Shown piece after piece: positions 25,251-33,849 of a stretch of 64,000 nt of DNA. The notes beneath the pieces are model-generated. The model was not told the DNA's origin, searched no databases, and saw nothing but the letters and a program-made list of their open reading frames with translations. Within the stretch, counting starts at the first letter, position 1. Each line of letters begins with the position of its first letter. The translations under genes were made by a program, and so were the position numbers. The DNA is from Fontibacillus puldeungensis (lineage in GTDB: Bacteria > Bacillota > Bacilli > Paenibacillales > Paenibacillaceae): assembly GCF_042678945.1 (NCBI RefSeq), contig NZ_JBHTLM010000004.1, positions 1 through 64,000 of the forward strand, written 5' to 3'.

Positions 25251-26213
25251 ATGGATACGAAAACGGTGAATAATTTAGCGGCTAATGTCGAATTGACTCC
25301 TGACGATTTTCGCAAAATCGGAACCGATGAGAAGGGAGCGGAAGTAATCTCCCGTGAAAGTATTTCAGCTTGGCGCGATGCTTGGCAGCGGCTTCGCAGT
25401 AATAAAATGGCGATGACGGCTCTTGTCGTCCTTGCATTAATTACGATTGCTGCGCTCGTGTGTCCGTGGATCGCTTGGAAGGTTTCCGGCTACAACTACT
25501 ATTCCAACGATCTGCTCGCCACAAACAAAGCACCATCCGCTCAGCACTGGTTCGGTACGGATGACCTAGGACGAGACATGTTTGTTCGTACTTGGAGGGG
25601 AGCCCAAATCTCACTTGTTGTAGGTTTGGCTGCAGCTTGTATTGACCTGTTGATCGGTGTAATTTATGGCGGCATCATGGGGTACTTTGGAGGCCGCGTT
25701 GATGAAATCATGAATAAGTTTTCCGAAATCCTGTACTCCATTCCTTACCTGCTGGTTACTATTTTGCTGTTGGTTGTTATGGAGCCAAGCCTTGGAACGA
25801 TTATCTTGGCCTTGACGATCACAGGATGGATTAATATGTCATGGATTGTGCGCGGTGAAATTATGCAGCTGAAGAATCGCGAGTTCGTTCTGGCTTCCCG
25901 TTCGATGGGTGCCGGCTCCGGACGTTTGCTGTTCCGCCATCTGCTTCCGAATGCGGTAGGCCCGATTATCGTAACCGTAACGTTGTCTGTGCCTAATGCT
26001 ATTTTTGCGGAAGCATTCCTGAGCTTCCTTGGACTTGGCGTACAGGCGCCAGTTGCTTCGCTCGGTTCGATGATCAACGATGCCTTGACCGGCTGGTTGT
26101 ATTATCCTTGGCGTATGCTGTTCCCAGCGGTTCTGATCAGTTTGACAATGCTCTCATTTAATATTTTTGGCGACGGTCTGCGCGATGCGCTGGATCCTAA
26201 ATTGAAGAAATAG
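25251..26213 (+). CDS. oppC: Oligopeptide ABC transporter permease OppC
   Basis: A 320-residue protein. N-terminal cytosolic region with the OppC segment AWRDAWQRLRSNKMAMTAL, then six helices. The periplasm-facing HWFGTDDLGRDMF motif and coupling loop EFVLASRSMGAGSGRLLFRH are intact. It starts 2 nt after oppB with AAGGAGGGG overlapping the oppB end. Confidence 0.95.
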   Translation: MDTKTVNNLAANVELTPDDFRKIGTDEKGAEVISRESISAWRDAWQRLRSNKMAMTALVVLALITIAALVCPWIAWKVSGYNYYSNDLLATNKAPSAQHWFGTDDLGRDMFVRTWRGAQISLVVGLAAACIDLLIGVIYGGIMGYFGGRVDEIMNKFSEILYSIPYLLVTILLLVVMEPSLGTIILALTITGWINMSWIVRGEIMQLKNREFVLASRSMGAGSGRLLFRHLLPNAVGPIIVTVTLSVPNAIFAEAFLSFLGLGVQAPVASLGSMINDALTGWLYYPWRMLFPAVLISLTMLSFNIFGDGLRDALDPKLKK

Positions 26214-26224
26214 GAGGTGGAATG

Positions 26225-27220
26225 ATGGAGCCGATATTACAAGTTAAAGATTTGCATGTTTCCTTCTCAGTCAGAGGCGGAGAAGTGAAAGCTGTCCGCG
26301 GTATGAACTTTGAAGTAGGAAAAGGGGAAACGGTTGCGATCGTCGGCGAATCCGGCAGCGGCAAAAGCGTCACGGCCCAAACGATCATGCGTCTGATTCC
26401 GTCCCCTCCGTCAATCATTAAGCAAGGTGAAATTATTTTCCAAGGGCAAGACCTTTTGAAAAAAAGCGACAAGCAAATGGAATCGATTCGCGGTAAAGAT
26501 ATTGGCATGATTTTCCAAGACCCGATGACATCACTGAATCCTACGATTAAAGTAGGCCGACAAATCACGGAAGTATTAATCAAACATCAGAAAATGGCAG
26601 CGGGTGAAGCGAAAGAAAAGGCCATTGAGATGCTGAAGCTTGTTGGCATTAAAAATGCGGAAGCCCGCTTTAACCAATACCCTCATGAGTTCTCCGGGGG
26701 CATGCGGCAGCGTGTTATGATCGCCATCGCTCTTGCTTGCCGGCCGGCTCTTCTCATTGCAGACGAACCAACGACAGCGCTTGACGTTACGATCCAGGCG
26801 CAAATTATGGATGTTATGAAAGAAATGCAATCGCATCTCGGTACTTCTATTATTTTGATTACTCATGACCTTGGTGTTGTGGCTGGCATGTGTGATCGCG
26901 TCATCGTTATGTATGCTGGTGAAGTGGTGGAAACCGGAACGAAGTGGGAAATATTCAAAAATCCGCAGCATCCATACACAAAAGGCTTACTGCGTTCTAT
27001 GCCTCGGTTGGACCAAAAGAAGGGTGAGCCACTCATTCCGATTATCGGAACGCCGCCTGACCTGATTAAGCCGCCGCTTGGCTGTCCGTTTGCCGCACGC
27101 TGCGACCATGCGATGAAGATTTGCACCCGTATTGATCCTAGTGCTACCGTATTTAGCGAAACACATATGGCTCGCTGCTGGGAACTTCATCCGATGGCCA
27201 AGGAGGGGCAGTCATCATGA
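26225..27220 (+). CDS. oppD: Oligopeptide ABC transporter ATPase OppD
   Basis: A 331-residue ATPase. Walker A GESGSGKSV, Q-loop IFQDPMTSLNP, signature FSGGMRQRV, Walker B LIADEPTTALDV, and the C-terminal oligopeptide extension with the Cys-rich CPFAARCDHAMKIC segment (likely iron-sulfur in homologues). ATG 26225 is used for spacing; ATG 26222 directly before it is equally possible. Confidence 0.95.
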   Translation: MEPILQVKDLHVSFSVRGGEVKAVRGMNFEVGKGETVAIVGESGSGKSVTAQTIMRLIPSPPSIIKQGEIIFQGQDLLKKSDKQMESIRGKDIGMIFQDPMTSLNPTIKVGRQITEVLIKHQKMAAGEAKEKAIEMLKLVGIKNAEARFNQYPHEFSGGMRQRVMIAIALACRPALLIADEPTTALDVTIQAQIMDVMKEMQSHLGTSIILITHDLGVVAGMCDRVIVMYAGEVVETGTKWEIFKNPQHPYTKGLLRSMPRLDQKKGEPLIPIIGTPPDLIKPPLGCPFAARCDHAMKICTRIDPSATVFSETHMARCWELHPMAKEGQSS

Positions 27221-28164
27221 GTATTGGCAAAACGTTGATCGAAGTAGAAGGACTTAAGAAGTATTTTAATGTTGGCGGAGGCAATGTTCTGAAGGCTGTC
27301 AACGACATCAGCTTTTCGATTGCCGAAGGTGAAACACTAGGCCTCGTGGGCGAATCGGGCTGCGGCAAGTCGACTGCAGGTCGGACGATTCTTCGTCTGT
27401 ATGAGCCGACTGCCGGCAGCGTTCATTTTAACGGAACGGACATCAATAAGCTGTCTCCGAAAAAAATGAAAGCGATGCGCCGCGATATGCAAATGATTTT
27501 CCAAGATCCTTATGCCTCTTTGAACCCACGTTTTACGGTTACGGATATTATCGGTGAAGCTTTGGACATTCACGGTTTGGCCGGGTCTCGGGCAGAACGA
27601 AAAAAACGCGTTGAAGAGCTGCTCGATATGGTCGGTTTGAATCCGGACCATGCGACTCGCTACCCGCATGAATTTTCAGGGGGCCAACGTCAACGGATCG
27701 GGATTGCTCGCGCGCTTGCGGTGAACCCGAAGTTTATTATTTGTGACGAACCAATTTCAGCACTGGACGTATCCATTCAAGCACAGGTTGTCAACCTGTT
27801 GAAGGATTTGCAAGATCGTCTCGGCTTAACTTACTTGTTCATCGCGCATGACTTGTCGATGGTGAAGCACATCAGCGACCGGGTCGCCGTTATGTATTTG
27901 GGCCGGATCGTGGAAATGGCGGAAAGTGAAGAGCTGTACTCGAACCCACTCCATCCATACACGAAGACTCTTCTATCCGCGATTCCGATACCAGATCCGG
28001 AAGTTGAAGAGAACAAGAAACGGATTCTTCTGGAAGACAACGCGGAGGGTCCGATTCAATCGGCTAAAGTTAGTGGAGTCGGTGGAGGTATGTTCGATCT
28101 GGAAAATTCCGAACTGGTTGAAGTGTCCAAAGGTCACTTCGTATCGATGCCTAAAAAAGGCTAA
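27217..28164 (+). CDS. oppF: Oligopeptide ABC transporter ATPase OppF
   Basis: A 315-residue ATPase. Walker A GESGCGKST, Q-loop IFQDPYASLNP, signature FSGGQRQRI, Walker B IICDEPISALDV, C-terminal HPYTKTLLSAIP motif. The ATG overlaps the oppD stop (ATGA), indicating translational coupling. Pairs with OppD to energise the importer. Confidence 0.95.
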   Translation: MSIGKTLIEVEGLKKYFNVGGGNVLKAVNDISFSIAEGETLGLVGESGCGKSTAGRTILRLYEPTAGSVHFNGTDINKLSPKKMKAMRRDMQMIFQDPYASLNPRFTVTDIIGEALDIHGLAGSRAERKKRVEELLDMVGLNPDHATRYPHEFSGGQRQRIGIARALAVNPKFIICDEPISALDVSIQAQVVNLLKDLQDRLGLTYLFIAHDLSMVKHISDRVAVMYLGRIVEMAESEELYSNPLHPYTKTLLSAIPIPDPEVEENKKRILLEDNAEGPIQSAKVSGVGGGMFDLENSELVEVSKGHFVSMPKKG

Positions 28165-28180
28165 TCTTATGTCAGATAGA

Positions 28181-28221
28181 AACTCCTGCAGCATGTTTAG
28201 TGGCTGTAGGAGTTTTTTATT
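28181..28221 (+). terminator. Terminator of oppBCDF
   Basis: A 12-bp stem AACTCCTGCAGC/GCTGTAGGAGTT followed by TTTTATTTT. Confidence 0.92.
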
Positions 28222-28496
28222 TTGCAAAAATGAATATAGTTCATGGGAGTATGCTTAAGTAAATAAACACAAGAATTGGGACCTAGATCTGCTTGGTGGT
28301 GATAGAGCGGGTCGCCGAACAAAAGAGGCGATGGGCATGGAGTGAGTAAGCGAAAGTCGATTAGAGCCTTATGTCTAATTCACTTTCCTCTGCGAATACG
28401 TATGGTTCAGACAAGGACTTAGCCGCCGGCCCAGTTTTCCTTATTGAGCAGGATCGTCAGCGGAGCTATTCTATCTTTTTGCATAAGCTTTGACCT
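28222..28496. other. Unexplained structured intergenic region
   Basis: 275 nt without a credible ORF or tRNA. Several local inverted repeats: GTCGCC/GGCGAT (28311-28316, 28327-28332), and a two-tier hairpin AGTGA..ATTAGA/TCTAAT-TCACT (28341-28345, 28360-28365, 28374-28384). No riboswitch class known to me fits. It lies upstream of, and separate from, the bshC promoter, so it may be a small RNA or a decayed element. Confidence 0.45.
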
Positions 28497-28526
28497 TTGA
28501 CGCAGGAGCGGAACATCCGGTACAAT
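28497..28526 (+). promoter_or_regulatory. Promoter of bshC-ahcY
   Basis: TTGACG (28497-28502), 18-bp spacer, TACAAT (28521-28526). Good match; the leader would be about 35 nt. Confidence 0.72.
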
Positions 28527-28568
28527 CAAGTAAGGTTTTATGGGAATGAACAGGAGGAAAATAACCTG

Positions 28569-30206
28569 ATGAATATTAAGCGGGAGCTACTGCCGTCTAC
28601 ACAGCCGCTGGCCGAAGCATATGTTGATAACTTCGTTGCGGTAGAGTCTTTGTATGAAAATGATCCGACGTCGGAGGAAAGCTGGCTCCAGCGGATCAAA
28701 TGGCTTGATGAATCAGAGCATAAGCGGGTAGCCCGAACGGCTTTAGTCAGTCAGCTTAGGAAATATAATTTACGCTTTAATCCTCATCAAGCGGTTCAGC
28801 AGTCGCTGGACCAGCTCGAGCAACAGGGAACGAGTGTCATTGTCGGAGGGCAGCAAAGCGGATTGTTTACCGGGCCGCTGCTTGTGATCTACAAGGCGGT
28901 GACGATTATTAAAGCGGCTAAAGCTGTGGCGAGCAAGCTGGGTCGACCGGTCATTCCGGTGTTTTGGATTGCTGGAGAAGACCATGACTGGGATGAAGTA
29001 AATCATGCTTATTTTTTATCCTCTGAATTGCAGGTAAAACGCACACGTATTTCACGCGCGGAGGAAACCCGGCTCTCCGTCAGCTTAACCCAGGTGAGTA
29101 CAGAGGAATGGGAATACGCGCTGGCTGAGATAGAGCAATTATTGCCAGGCAGCGAATTCAGGTCAGGGTTAATGGAGCTCCTCAAGGATTATTCGGGAGG
29201 CTCATCAAATCTGTCCGAATGCTTTGCCAAGCTGATGGGGAACTGGTTCGGAAAACACGGTTTAGTGTTAATGGATTCGGCCGATCCTGAGCTGCGCAAG
29301 CTGGAGGCACCTATTTTTGAGTCGATGATTCTCAAGAACGATGCGCTTAGATCGGCTTATCACGAATCTGCTCGTGATCTCGGTTTGCTGGGCTATGAGC
29401 CGCAAGCTGAGGTTGCTGAGGATGGGGCTAACATTTTTTACATAAGCGAACAGGAGCGGCTGCTGCTGTTTAAGCGGGAAGGGCGTTTCAGCGACAGAAA
29501 GGGCAAAGTATCTCTTTCAGCCGAGGAATTGCTGGCAGAGCTGCGTAATCACCCTGAGCGCTTCAGCAACAATGTACTAACCCGTCCGTTGATGCAGGAC
29601 AGTGTGCTTCCCGTGCTCGGTGCCGTTCTGGGGCCGGGTGAGATTGCTTATTGGGCGTTAACGCGCAAGGCCTTTCACCAGCTAGAACTAAAAATGCCAC
29701 TATTATTGCCCAGGGAATCATTTACCGTTGTAGAGGGAACGCTTCAAAAATATATGGAGAAATATAGTTTAACTTGGGATGAGGTTAGGGATCGGGACGT
29801 TTTTCATCAAAAACGTGAAGCTTGGCTAGCCAAGCAGGATTCGCTGCATATCGACTCCCGGTTCGATGAAATCAAGCTGAGCTTTGCAGGTATGTATGAT
29901 CCGCTCATCGAGCAGCTTGGCGAAATCCAAAACGGGCTTCTGAAACTCGGCGCTGCGAACCGGGACAAAATAATCGATCAGATCGAGTATTTACGCAGTA
30001 AGGCGATGGATGCGCTGGAGAAGAGTAATGAGGCGGGTCTGAGACACTGGGATCGAATCGAGTTATCTCTGTTCCCCTTGCACAAGCCGCAGGAGAGGGT
30101 ATACAATATCTTCTATTATTTGAACCGATTCGGCATGGACTGGATCGACGGTTTATTAGATATACCTTATGAAGTTACAGGCAAGCACCGAATACTTTAT
30201 CTCTAG
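28569..30206 (+). CDS. bshC: Bacillithiol synthase BshC
   Basis: A 545-residue protein matching BshC, which adds cysteine to GlcN-malate in the last step of bacillithiol synthesis. Recognisable segments: VGGQQSGLFTGPLLVIYKA, PVFWIAGEDHDWDEVNHAY, VLPVLGAVLGPGEIAYWA, and C-terminal LFPLHKPQERVYNIFYYLNRFG. ATG 28569 follows ACAGGAGGAAA. Placement just before mraZ is conserved in Bacilli, but here ahcY is inserted between. ahcY starts 12 nt downstream, so the two are an operon. Confidence 0.93.
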   Translation: MNIKRELLPSTQPLAEAYVDNFVAVESLYENDPTSEESWLQRIKWLDESEHKRVARTALVSQLRKYNLRFNPHQAVQQSLDQLEQQGTSVIVGGQQSGLFTGPLLVIYKAVTIIKAAKAVASKLGRPVIPVFWIAGEDHDWDEVNHAYFLSSELQVKRTRISRAEETRLSVSLTQVSTEEWEYALAEIEQLLPGSEFRSGLMELLKDYSGGSSNLSECFAKLMGNWFGKHGLVLMDSADPELRKLEAPIFESMILKNDALRSAYHESARDLGLLGYEPQAEVAEDGANIFYISEQERLLLFKREGRFSDRKGKVSLSAEELLAELRNHPERFSNNVLTRPLMQDSVLPVLGAVLGPGEIAYWALTRKAFHQLELKMPLLLPRESFTVVEGTLQKYMEKYSLTWDEVRDRDVFHQKREAWLAKQDSLHIDSRFDEIKLSFAGMYDPLIEQLGEIQNGLLKLGAANRDKIIDQIEYLRSKAMDALEKSNEAGLRHWDRIELSLFPLHKPQERVYNIFYYLNRFGMDWIDGLLDIPYEVTGKHRILYL

Positions 30207-30218
30207 GAGGATTATTCA

Positions 30219-31481
30219 ATGAGTTCACTTCAGAACAGTATCATCACAGACTTGAAGCTGGCACCGGAGGGGCATTTGAAAATCGATTGGGTCGAAGCGC
30301 ATATGCCGGTCTTGGGAAGAATCCGTAAGCAGTTTGAAGCGGAGCAGCCTTTTAAAGGGCTCAAGGTCGCAATCTCCCTGCATTTGGAGGCAAAAACGGC
30401 TTACCTGGCAAAGGTTGTTCAGGCTGGCGGCGCCGATGTAACGATCACCGGCAGCAATCCTTTGTCGACACAAGATGATGTGTGCGCTGCTCTCGTTGAG
30501 GATGGGGTAACGGTATATGCCAAATACAATCCGGAACCCGAGGAATATAAAGCTTTGATGATCAAAGCGCTGGAAACGAAGCCGGATCTGATCATTGACG
30601 ACGGTGGCGACCTTGTTACTATCCTGCACTCCGAACGGCCGGACCTGCTGGAAAATGTACGCGGCGGCGCGGAGGAAACGACTACCGGCATTTTGCGCCT
30701 AAAGGCGATGGACAAAGAGGGCAAGCTGAAATTCCCGATGGTTGCGGTGAACGATGCATATTGCAAATATTTGTTCGACAACCGCTACGGAACGGGCCAA
30801 TCGGTTTGGGACGGGATCAACCGTACGACAAACCTAGTGGTTGCTGGAAAAACTGTCGTTGTCGTGGGATACGGCTGGTGCGGTAAGGGCGTAGCAATGC
30901 GGGCAAAAGGCTTAGGGGCAAATGTTGTCGTTACCGAGGTGGATGCCATCAAAGCCGTAGAAGCTTACATGGATGGCTTCCGCGTTATGCCTATGCTCGA
31001 AGCTGCCAAAATCGGGGACTTCTTTGTGACCGTGACTGGTAACCGTGATGTCATTCGTGGCGAACATTACGATGTCATGAAAGACGGGGCGATATTGTCC
31101 AATGCCGGGCATTTTGACGTAGAGGTTAATAAACCGGAGTTAAAGGAACGCTCCAGTTCTGTACGGACCGTTCGCCGCAACATCGAAGAGTACCAGCTTA
31201 AAGACGGACGGAAAATGTATCTGCTGGCGGAAGGCCGTTTGGTCAATCTTGCAGCAGGCGACGGCCATCCGGCCGAAATTATGGACATGACGTTTGCGCT
31301 TCAGGCGTTGTCGCTGAAATATGTCAACGATTGCTACAAAGAAATCGGCAATACGGTCGTAAACGTGCCTTACGAGCTGGATGAGCAAGTAGCACGCTTC
31401 AAGCTGGAAAGCCTTGGCGTGGGTATTGACGCGCTTTCCGCCGAACAGAGTGCGTATCTGGATAGCTGGCAGGAGCATTAA
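30219..31481 (+). CDS. ahcY: S-adenosylhomocysteine hydrolase family protein
   Basis: A 420-residue NAD-dependent hydrolase that would split S-adenosylhomocysteine (or S-inosylhomocysteine) to homocysteine. Motifs: SLHLEAKTAYLA, DDGGDLV, EETTTGILRL, NAD site VVVVGYGWCGKGVA, SNAGHFDVEV. The C terminus ends after EQSAYLDSWQEH, without the Lys/Tyr tail (HYRY type) of canonical enzymes. It therefore belongs to the shorter archaeal/Thermotoga-like subfamily. Strong AGGAGG site. B. subtilis uses MtnN and LuxS for this step instead. Confidence 0.9.
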   Translation: MSSLQNSIITDLKLAPEGHLKIDWVEAHMPVLGRIRKQFEAEQPFKGLKVAISLHLEAKTAYLAKVVQAGGADVTITGSNPLSTQDDVCAALVEDGVTVYAKYNPEPEEYKALMIKALETKPDLIIDDGGDLVTILHSERPDLLENVRGGAEETTTGILRLKAMDKEGKLKFPMVAVNDAYCKYLFDNRYGTGQSVWDGINRTTNLVVAGKTVVVVGYGWCGKGVAMRAKGLGANVVVTEVDAIKAVEAYMDGFRVMPMLEAAKIGDFFVTVTGNRDVIRGEHYDVMKDGAILSNAGHFDVEVNKPELKERSSSVRTVRRNIEEYQLKDGRKMYLLAEGRLVNLAAGDGHPAEIMDMTFALQALSLKYVNDCYKEIGNTVVNVPYELDEQVARFKLESLGVGIDALSAEQSAYLDSWQEH

Positions 31482-31535
31482 AATGTGCTAGGCGGAAGCT
31501 CTAAAAGGGCAACCTCCGCGAGTTTAAGCTAAACG

Positions 31536-31579
31536 AGCCCCTCTTTCCCAATGAATTGGTCTGGGAAAGAGGGCTTTTT
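31536..31579 (+). terminator. Terminator of bshC-ahcY
   Basis: Stem AGCCC-TCTTTCCCA/TGGGAAAGAGGGCT, 11-nt loop, TTTTTG tail. Confidence 0.92.
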
Positions 31580-31591
31580 GCTGTTCCACTC

Positions 31592-31755
31592 AGACGGAGG
31601 GAGAGTAACGCAGAGAACGTTTGGAGCTGAAGAAGCGAAGCGTTCGCCTTTGCCGCCGGATGATCACCTTTGTCAGGTGTCATCAGATTCAATCATCCGG
31701 CGGCAACAGCGATCGGAGGCCCAAACGTTTTTAAGTTACCAAGCGACCTCCGTCT
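31592..31755. repeat. Nested multi-helix inverted-repeat element
   Basis: Four perfectly complementary, correctly nested arm pairs: AGACGGAGG 31592-31600 with CCTCCGTCT 31747-31755; GTAAC 31605-31609 with GTTAC 31735-31739; AACGTTTGG 31616-31624 with CCAAACGTT 31721-31729; TGCCGCCGGATGAT 31651-31664 with its exact 14-nt complement 31692-31705. Small hairpins sit in the arms and apex: GCGAA-GCG-TTCGC (31635-31647) and CACCT/AGGTG (31665-31679). No credible ORF, no T tail. Both strands would fold equally. It could be a non-coding RNA, a dispersed palindromic repeat or a mobile-element derivative; sequence alone cannot decide. Confidence 0.8.
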
Positions 31756-31830
31756 TCTCTCCCACGTTTTAAAAAAAATATGAACTTTAGAAGGATTTTG
31801 CGACTAAATGCAGAATAGATACTTTTACAG

Positions 31831-31860
31831 TGGTGTAAAGTGGTGTAAAGTGGGGGAAAG
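31831..31860 (+). promoter_or_regulatory. MraZ boxes: three 10-bp direct repeats
   Basis: Tandem TGGTGTAAAG, TGGTGTAAAG, TGGGGGAAAG, each with the AAAGTGG-type core at 10-bp phasing. MraZ is known to bind such direct repeats upstream of its own gene, so this is the likely autoregulatory operator of the dcw operon. Confidence 0.85.
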
Positions 31861-31881
31861 AGGTAAGGAGTGAGTCATCCA

Positions 31882-32319
31882 ATGTTTATGGGGGAATTCC
31901 AACATAGCATTGACGATAAAGGTCGGATTATCATACCGGCTAAGTTTCGTGATCTCCTCGGGACCTCTTTTGTTGTGACCCGCGGCTTGGACCAGTGCCT
32001 TTTTGTTTATCCGATGCAGGAGTGGGAAGTGCTGGAACAGAAGCTTAAGGCTTTACCGCTGATGAAAGCTGATGCGCGCGCGTTTACTCGCTTTTTTTTC
32101 TCTGGTGCCACGGAATGCGAGTGGGACAAACAGGGAAGGGTAAACCTGCCAAGTAATTTGCGCCAGTACGCCAAGCTGGAGAAGGATTGCGTCGTTCTCG
32201 GCGTATCTAACCGGGTTGAAATTTGGAGTAGAAATACATGGGAACAATACTTCCAGCAATCGGAGGAGACGTTTAACGAAATCGCCGAGAAGCTGGTCGA
32301 CTTCAACTTCGACCTGTAA
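31882..32319 (+). CDS. mraZ: Transcriptional regulator MraZ
   Basis: A 145-residue protein with two AbrB-like half-domains: MFMGEFQHSIDDKGRIIIPAKFRD and later ECEWDKQGRVNLPSNLRQYAKL. It represses or tunes the division/cell-wall operon. ATG 31882 gives the family-standard MFMGE start; GTG 31870 would add four residues. First gene of the dcw cluster. Confidence 0.95.
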   Translation: MFMGEFQHSIDDKGRIIIPAKFRDLLGTSFVVTRGLDQCLFVYPMQEWEVLEQKLKALPLMKADARAFTRFFFSGATECEWDKQGRVNLPSNLRQYAKLEKDCVVLGVSNRVEIWSRNTWEQYFQQSEETFNEIAEKLVDFNFDL

Positions 32320-32402
32320 TGTCATTTAGTCGGAAAGTCATATGATGTGTTGCCAAGTAGGTTTGTCTAAAAATTTGTTTCTAGGTCTGGAGGGCGTAAG
32401 TC

Positions 32403-33377
32403 TTGTTTCATCACATCACGGTACTCAAAGAAGAAGCAACAGAAGGGCTGCGCATTAAGCCGGACGGCATATATGTGGACTGTACTCTGGGGGGCGGAGG
32501 TCACAGCTCAGTCATTTTGTCCAAGCTAACAAGTGGCGGAAGGCTTATTGCCTTCGACCAGGACGATTGGGCGCTGGACAACGCTAAGGAGCGGCTAGCT
32601 CCTTATGCGGACAAATTAACCCTTGTAAAAAGCAATTTCCGTTACTTGGAGCAAAAACTACTTGAACTGGAAGGAATCCCACAGCTTAATGGTGTTCCCC
32701 AAGTAGACGGTATCCTGTTTGATCTCGGTGTTTCCTCTCCACAGTTTGACGAGGGGGAACGGGGATTTAGCTACAATGCCGATGCCCCGCTCGACATGCG
32801 AATGGATCAATCGGCCTCACTCACGGCAAGAGAGATTGTTAACGAGTGGCCTGAACGGGAAATTGCACGGATTTTATTTCAATACGGCGAAGAGAAGTTC
32901 TCAAGGCGTATCGCCAAAGTCATTGTAGAGAAGCGGCAGCAAGCTCTTGTTGAAACGACAGGTCAGCTTGTCGAGCTGATCAAGGAAGGCATTCCAGCGG
33001 CAGCCCGGCGTACAGGGGGACATCCTGCTAAGCGAAGCTTCCAAGCTCTGCGAATTGCTGTCAATGACGAATTAGGTGCTTTTGAGGAGGGCCTGCATGC
33101 GGCCATTCGATGTTTAGCACCGGAGGGAAGAGTATCGGTCATCACGTTTCATTCTCTGGAAGATCGTATTTGTAAACAGATTTTTGCCAGTTATGTTGAG
33201 AAGTGTACCTGTCCTCCTGATTTCCCAATGTGCGTGTGTGGAGGCAAGGGGCTGGTGAAATTGGTTAACCGGAAACCGCTTGTTCCGACCGAAGAGGAAT
33301 TGGCTCACAATACCCGGGCGCGTTCAGCTAAGTTACGCGTGGCGGAGAAATTGCAAACCGTAGTGGAGGAAATGTGA
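32403..33377 (+). CDS. rsmH: 16S rRNA (cytosine-1402-N4)-methyltransferase RsmH
   Basis: A 324-residue SAM enzyme. Motif I VDCTLGGGGHSSVIL, DLGVSSPQFD, RMDQSASLTA, and HSLEDR near the C terminus. TTG start with CTGGAGGGCG upstream. ftsL begins 1 nt after the stop. Confidence 0.96.
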   Translation: MFHHITVLKEEATEGLRIKPDGIYVDCTLGGGGHSSVILSKLTSGGRLIAFDQDDWALDNAKERLAPYADKLTLVKSNFRYLEQKLLELEGIPQLNGVPQVDGILFDLGVSSPQFDEGERGFSYNADAPLDMRMDQSASLTAREIVNEWPEREIARILFQYGEEKFSRRIAKVIVEKRQQALVETTGQLVELIKEGIPAAARRTGGHPAKRSFQALRIAVNDELGAFEEGLHAAIRCLAPEGRVSVITFHSLEDRICKQIFASYVEKCTCPPDFPMCVCGGKGLVKLVNRKPLVPTEEELAHNTRARSAKLRVAEKLQTVVEEM

Positions 33378-33378
33378 A

Positions 33379-33765
33379 ATGGCATATACACGGGGCAATC
33401 TGGCAGTTAAAGAGAAAGTAGCAGAACGCAGTTATCCGTCACAGCGCTATCGTGAAACTACGAAGGTCGTAACTCGCCGCTCTACGCTTCCGATTCGTGA
33501 GAAGCTGCTATATATGATGACAGTCGTGGTTTGTGTGGCCATCATGGGCGGTCTTTTGTTGCAAAATTCAACACTCTACAACATTAAACGGCAAATGTAT
33601 AATTTGAATACGCAAATTCAGGCCATTAACGTTCAGGTCAAGGAAATGTCGATCCGCAAAGAAAAGCTGGAACAGCAAATACCTCAAGAAGCTGCCAAAC
33701 TTGGATACGTTGAACCTGTAGAAGAAGGGTTTCATGTGAAGCTGCCTGCTGGGACTGATAACTAG
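33379..33765 (+). CDS. ftsL: Cell division protein FtsL
   Basis: A 128-residue bitopic protein: basic cytosolic N terminus (1-42), one membrane helix (about 44-62), extracellular leucine-zipper-like coiled coil (about 68-105, with LEQQIPQEAAKLGYVE). Partner of DivIB and DivIC in the divisome. Divergent in sequence but certain by position and topology. Confidence 0.9.
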   Translation: MAYTRGNLAVKEKVAERSYPSQRYRETTKVVTRRSTLPIREKLLYMMTVVVCVAIMGGLLLQNSTLYNIKRQMYNLNTQIQAINVQVKEMSIRKEKLEQQIPQEAAKLGYVEPVEEGFHVKLPAGTDN

Positions 33766-33849
33766 TCGGTAATAGAGTAGAGAACAGATATCTTTGAGCA
33801 GGCGGAGGTTTGGTTCGGACAATAAATCATGATATGAAGAGGTAATGCC

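Noticed and set aside
31551..31772. 73-codon open frame through the nested palindrome
   Set aside because: Starts in the ahcY terminator, has no ribosome site, and the region is better explained by base-paired structure.
31831..31860. Possible CRISPR or tandem-repeat array
   Set aside because: Only three 10-bp repeats without spacers, in the exact position of MraZ boxes.
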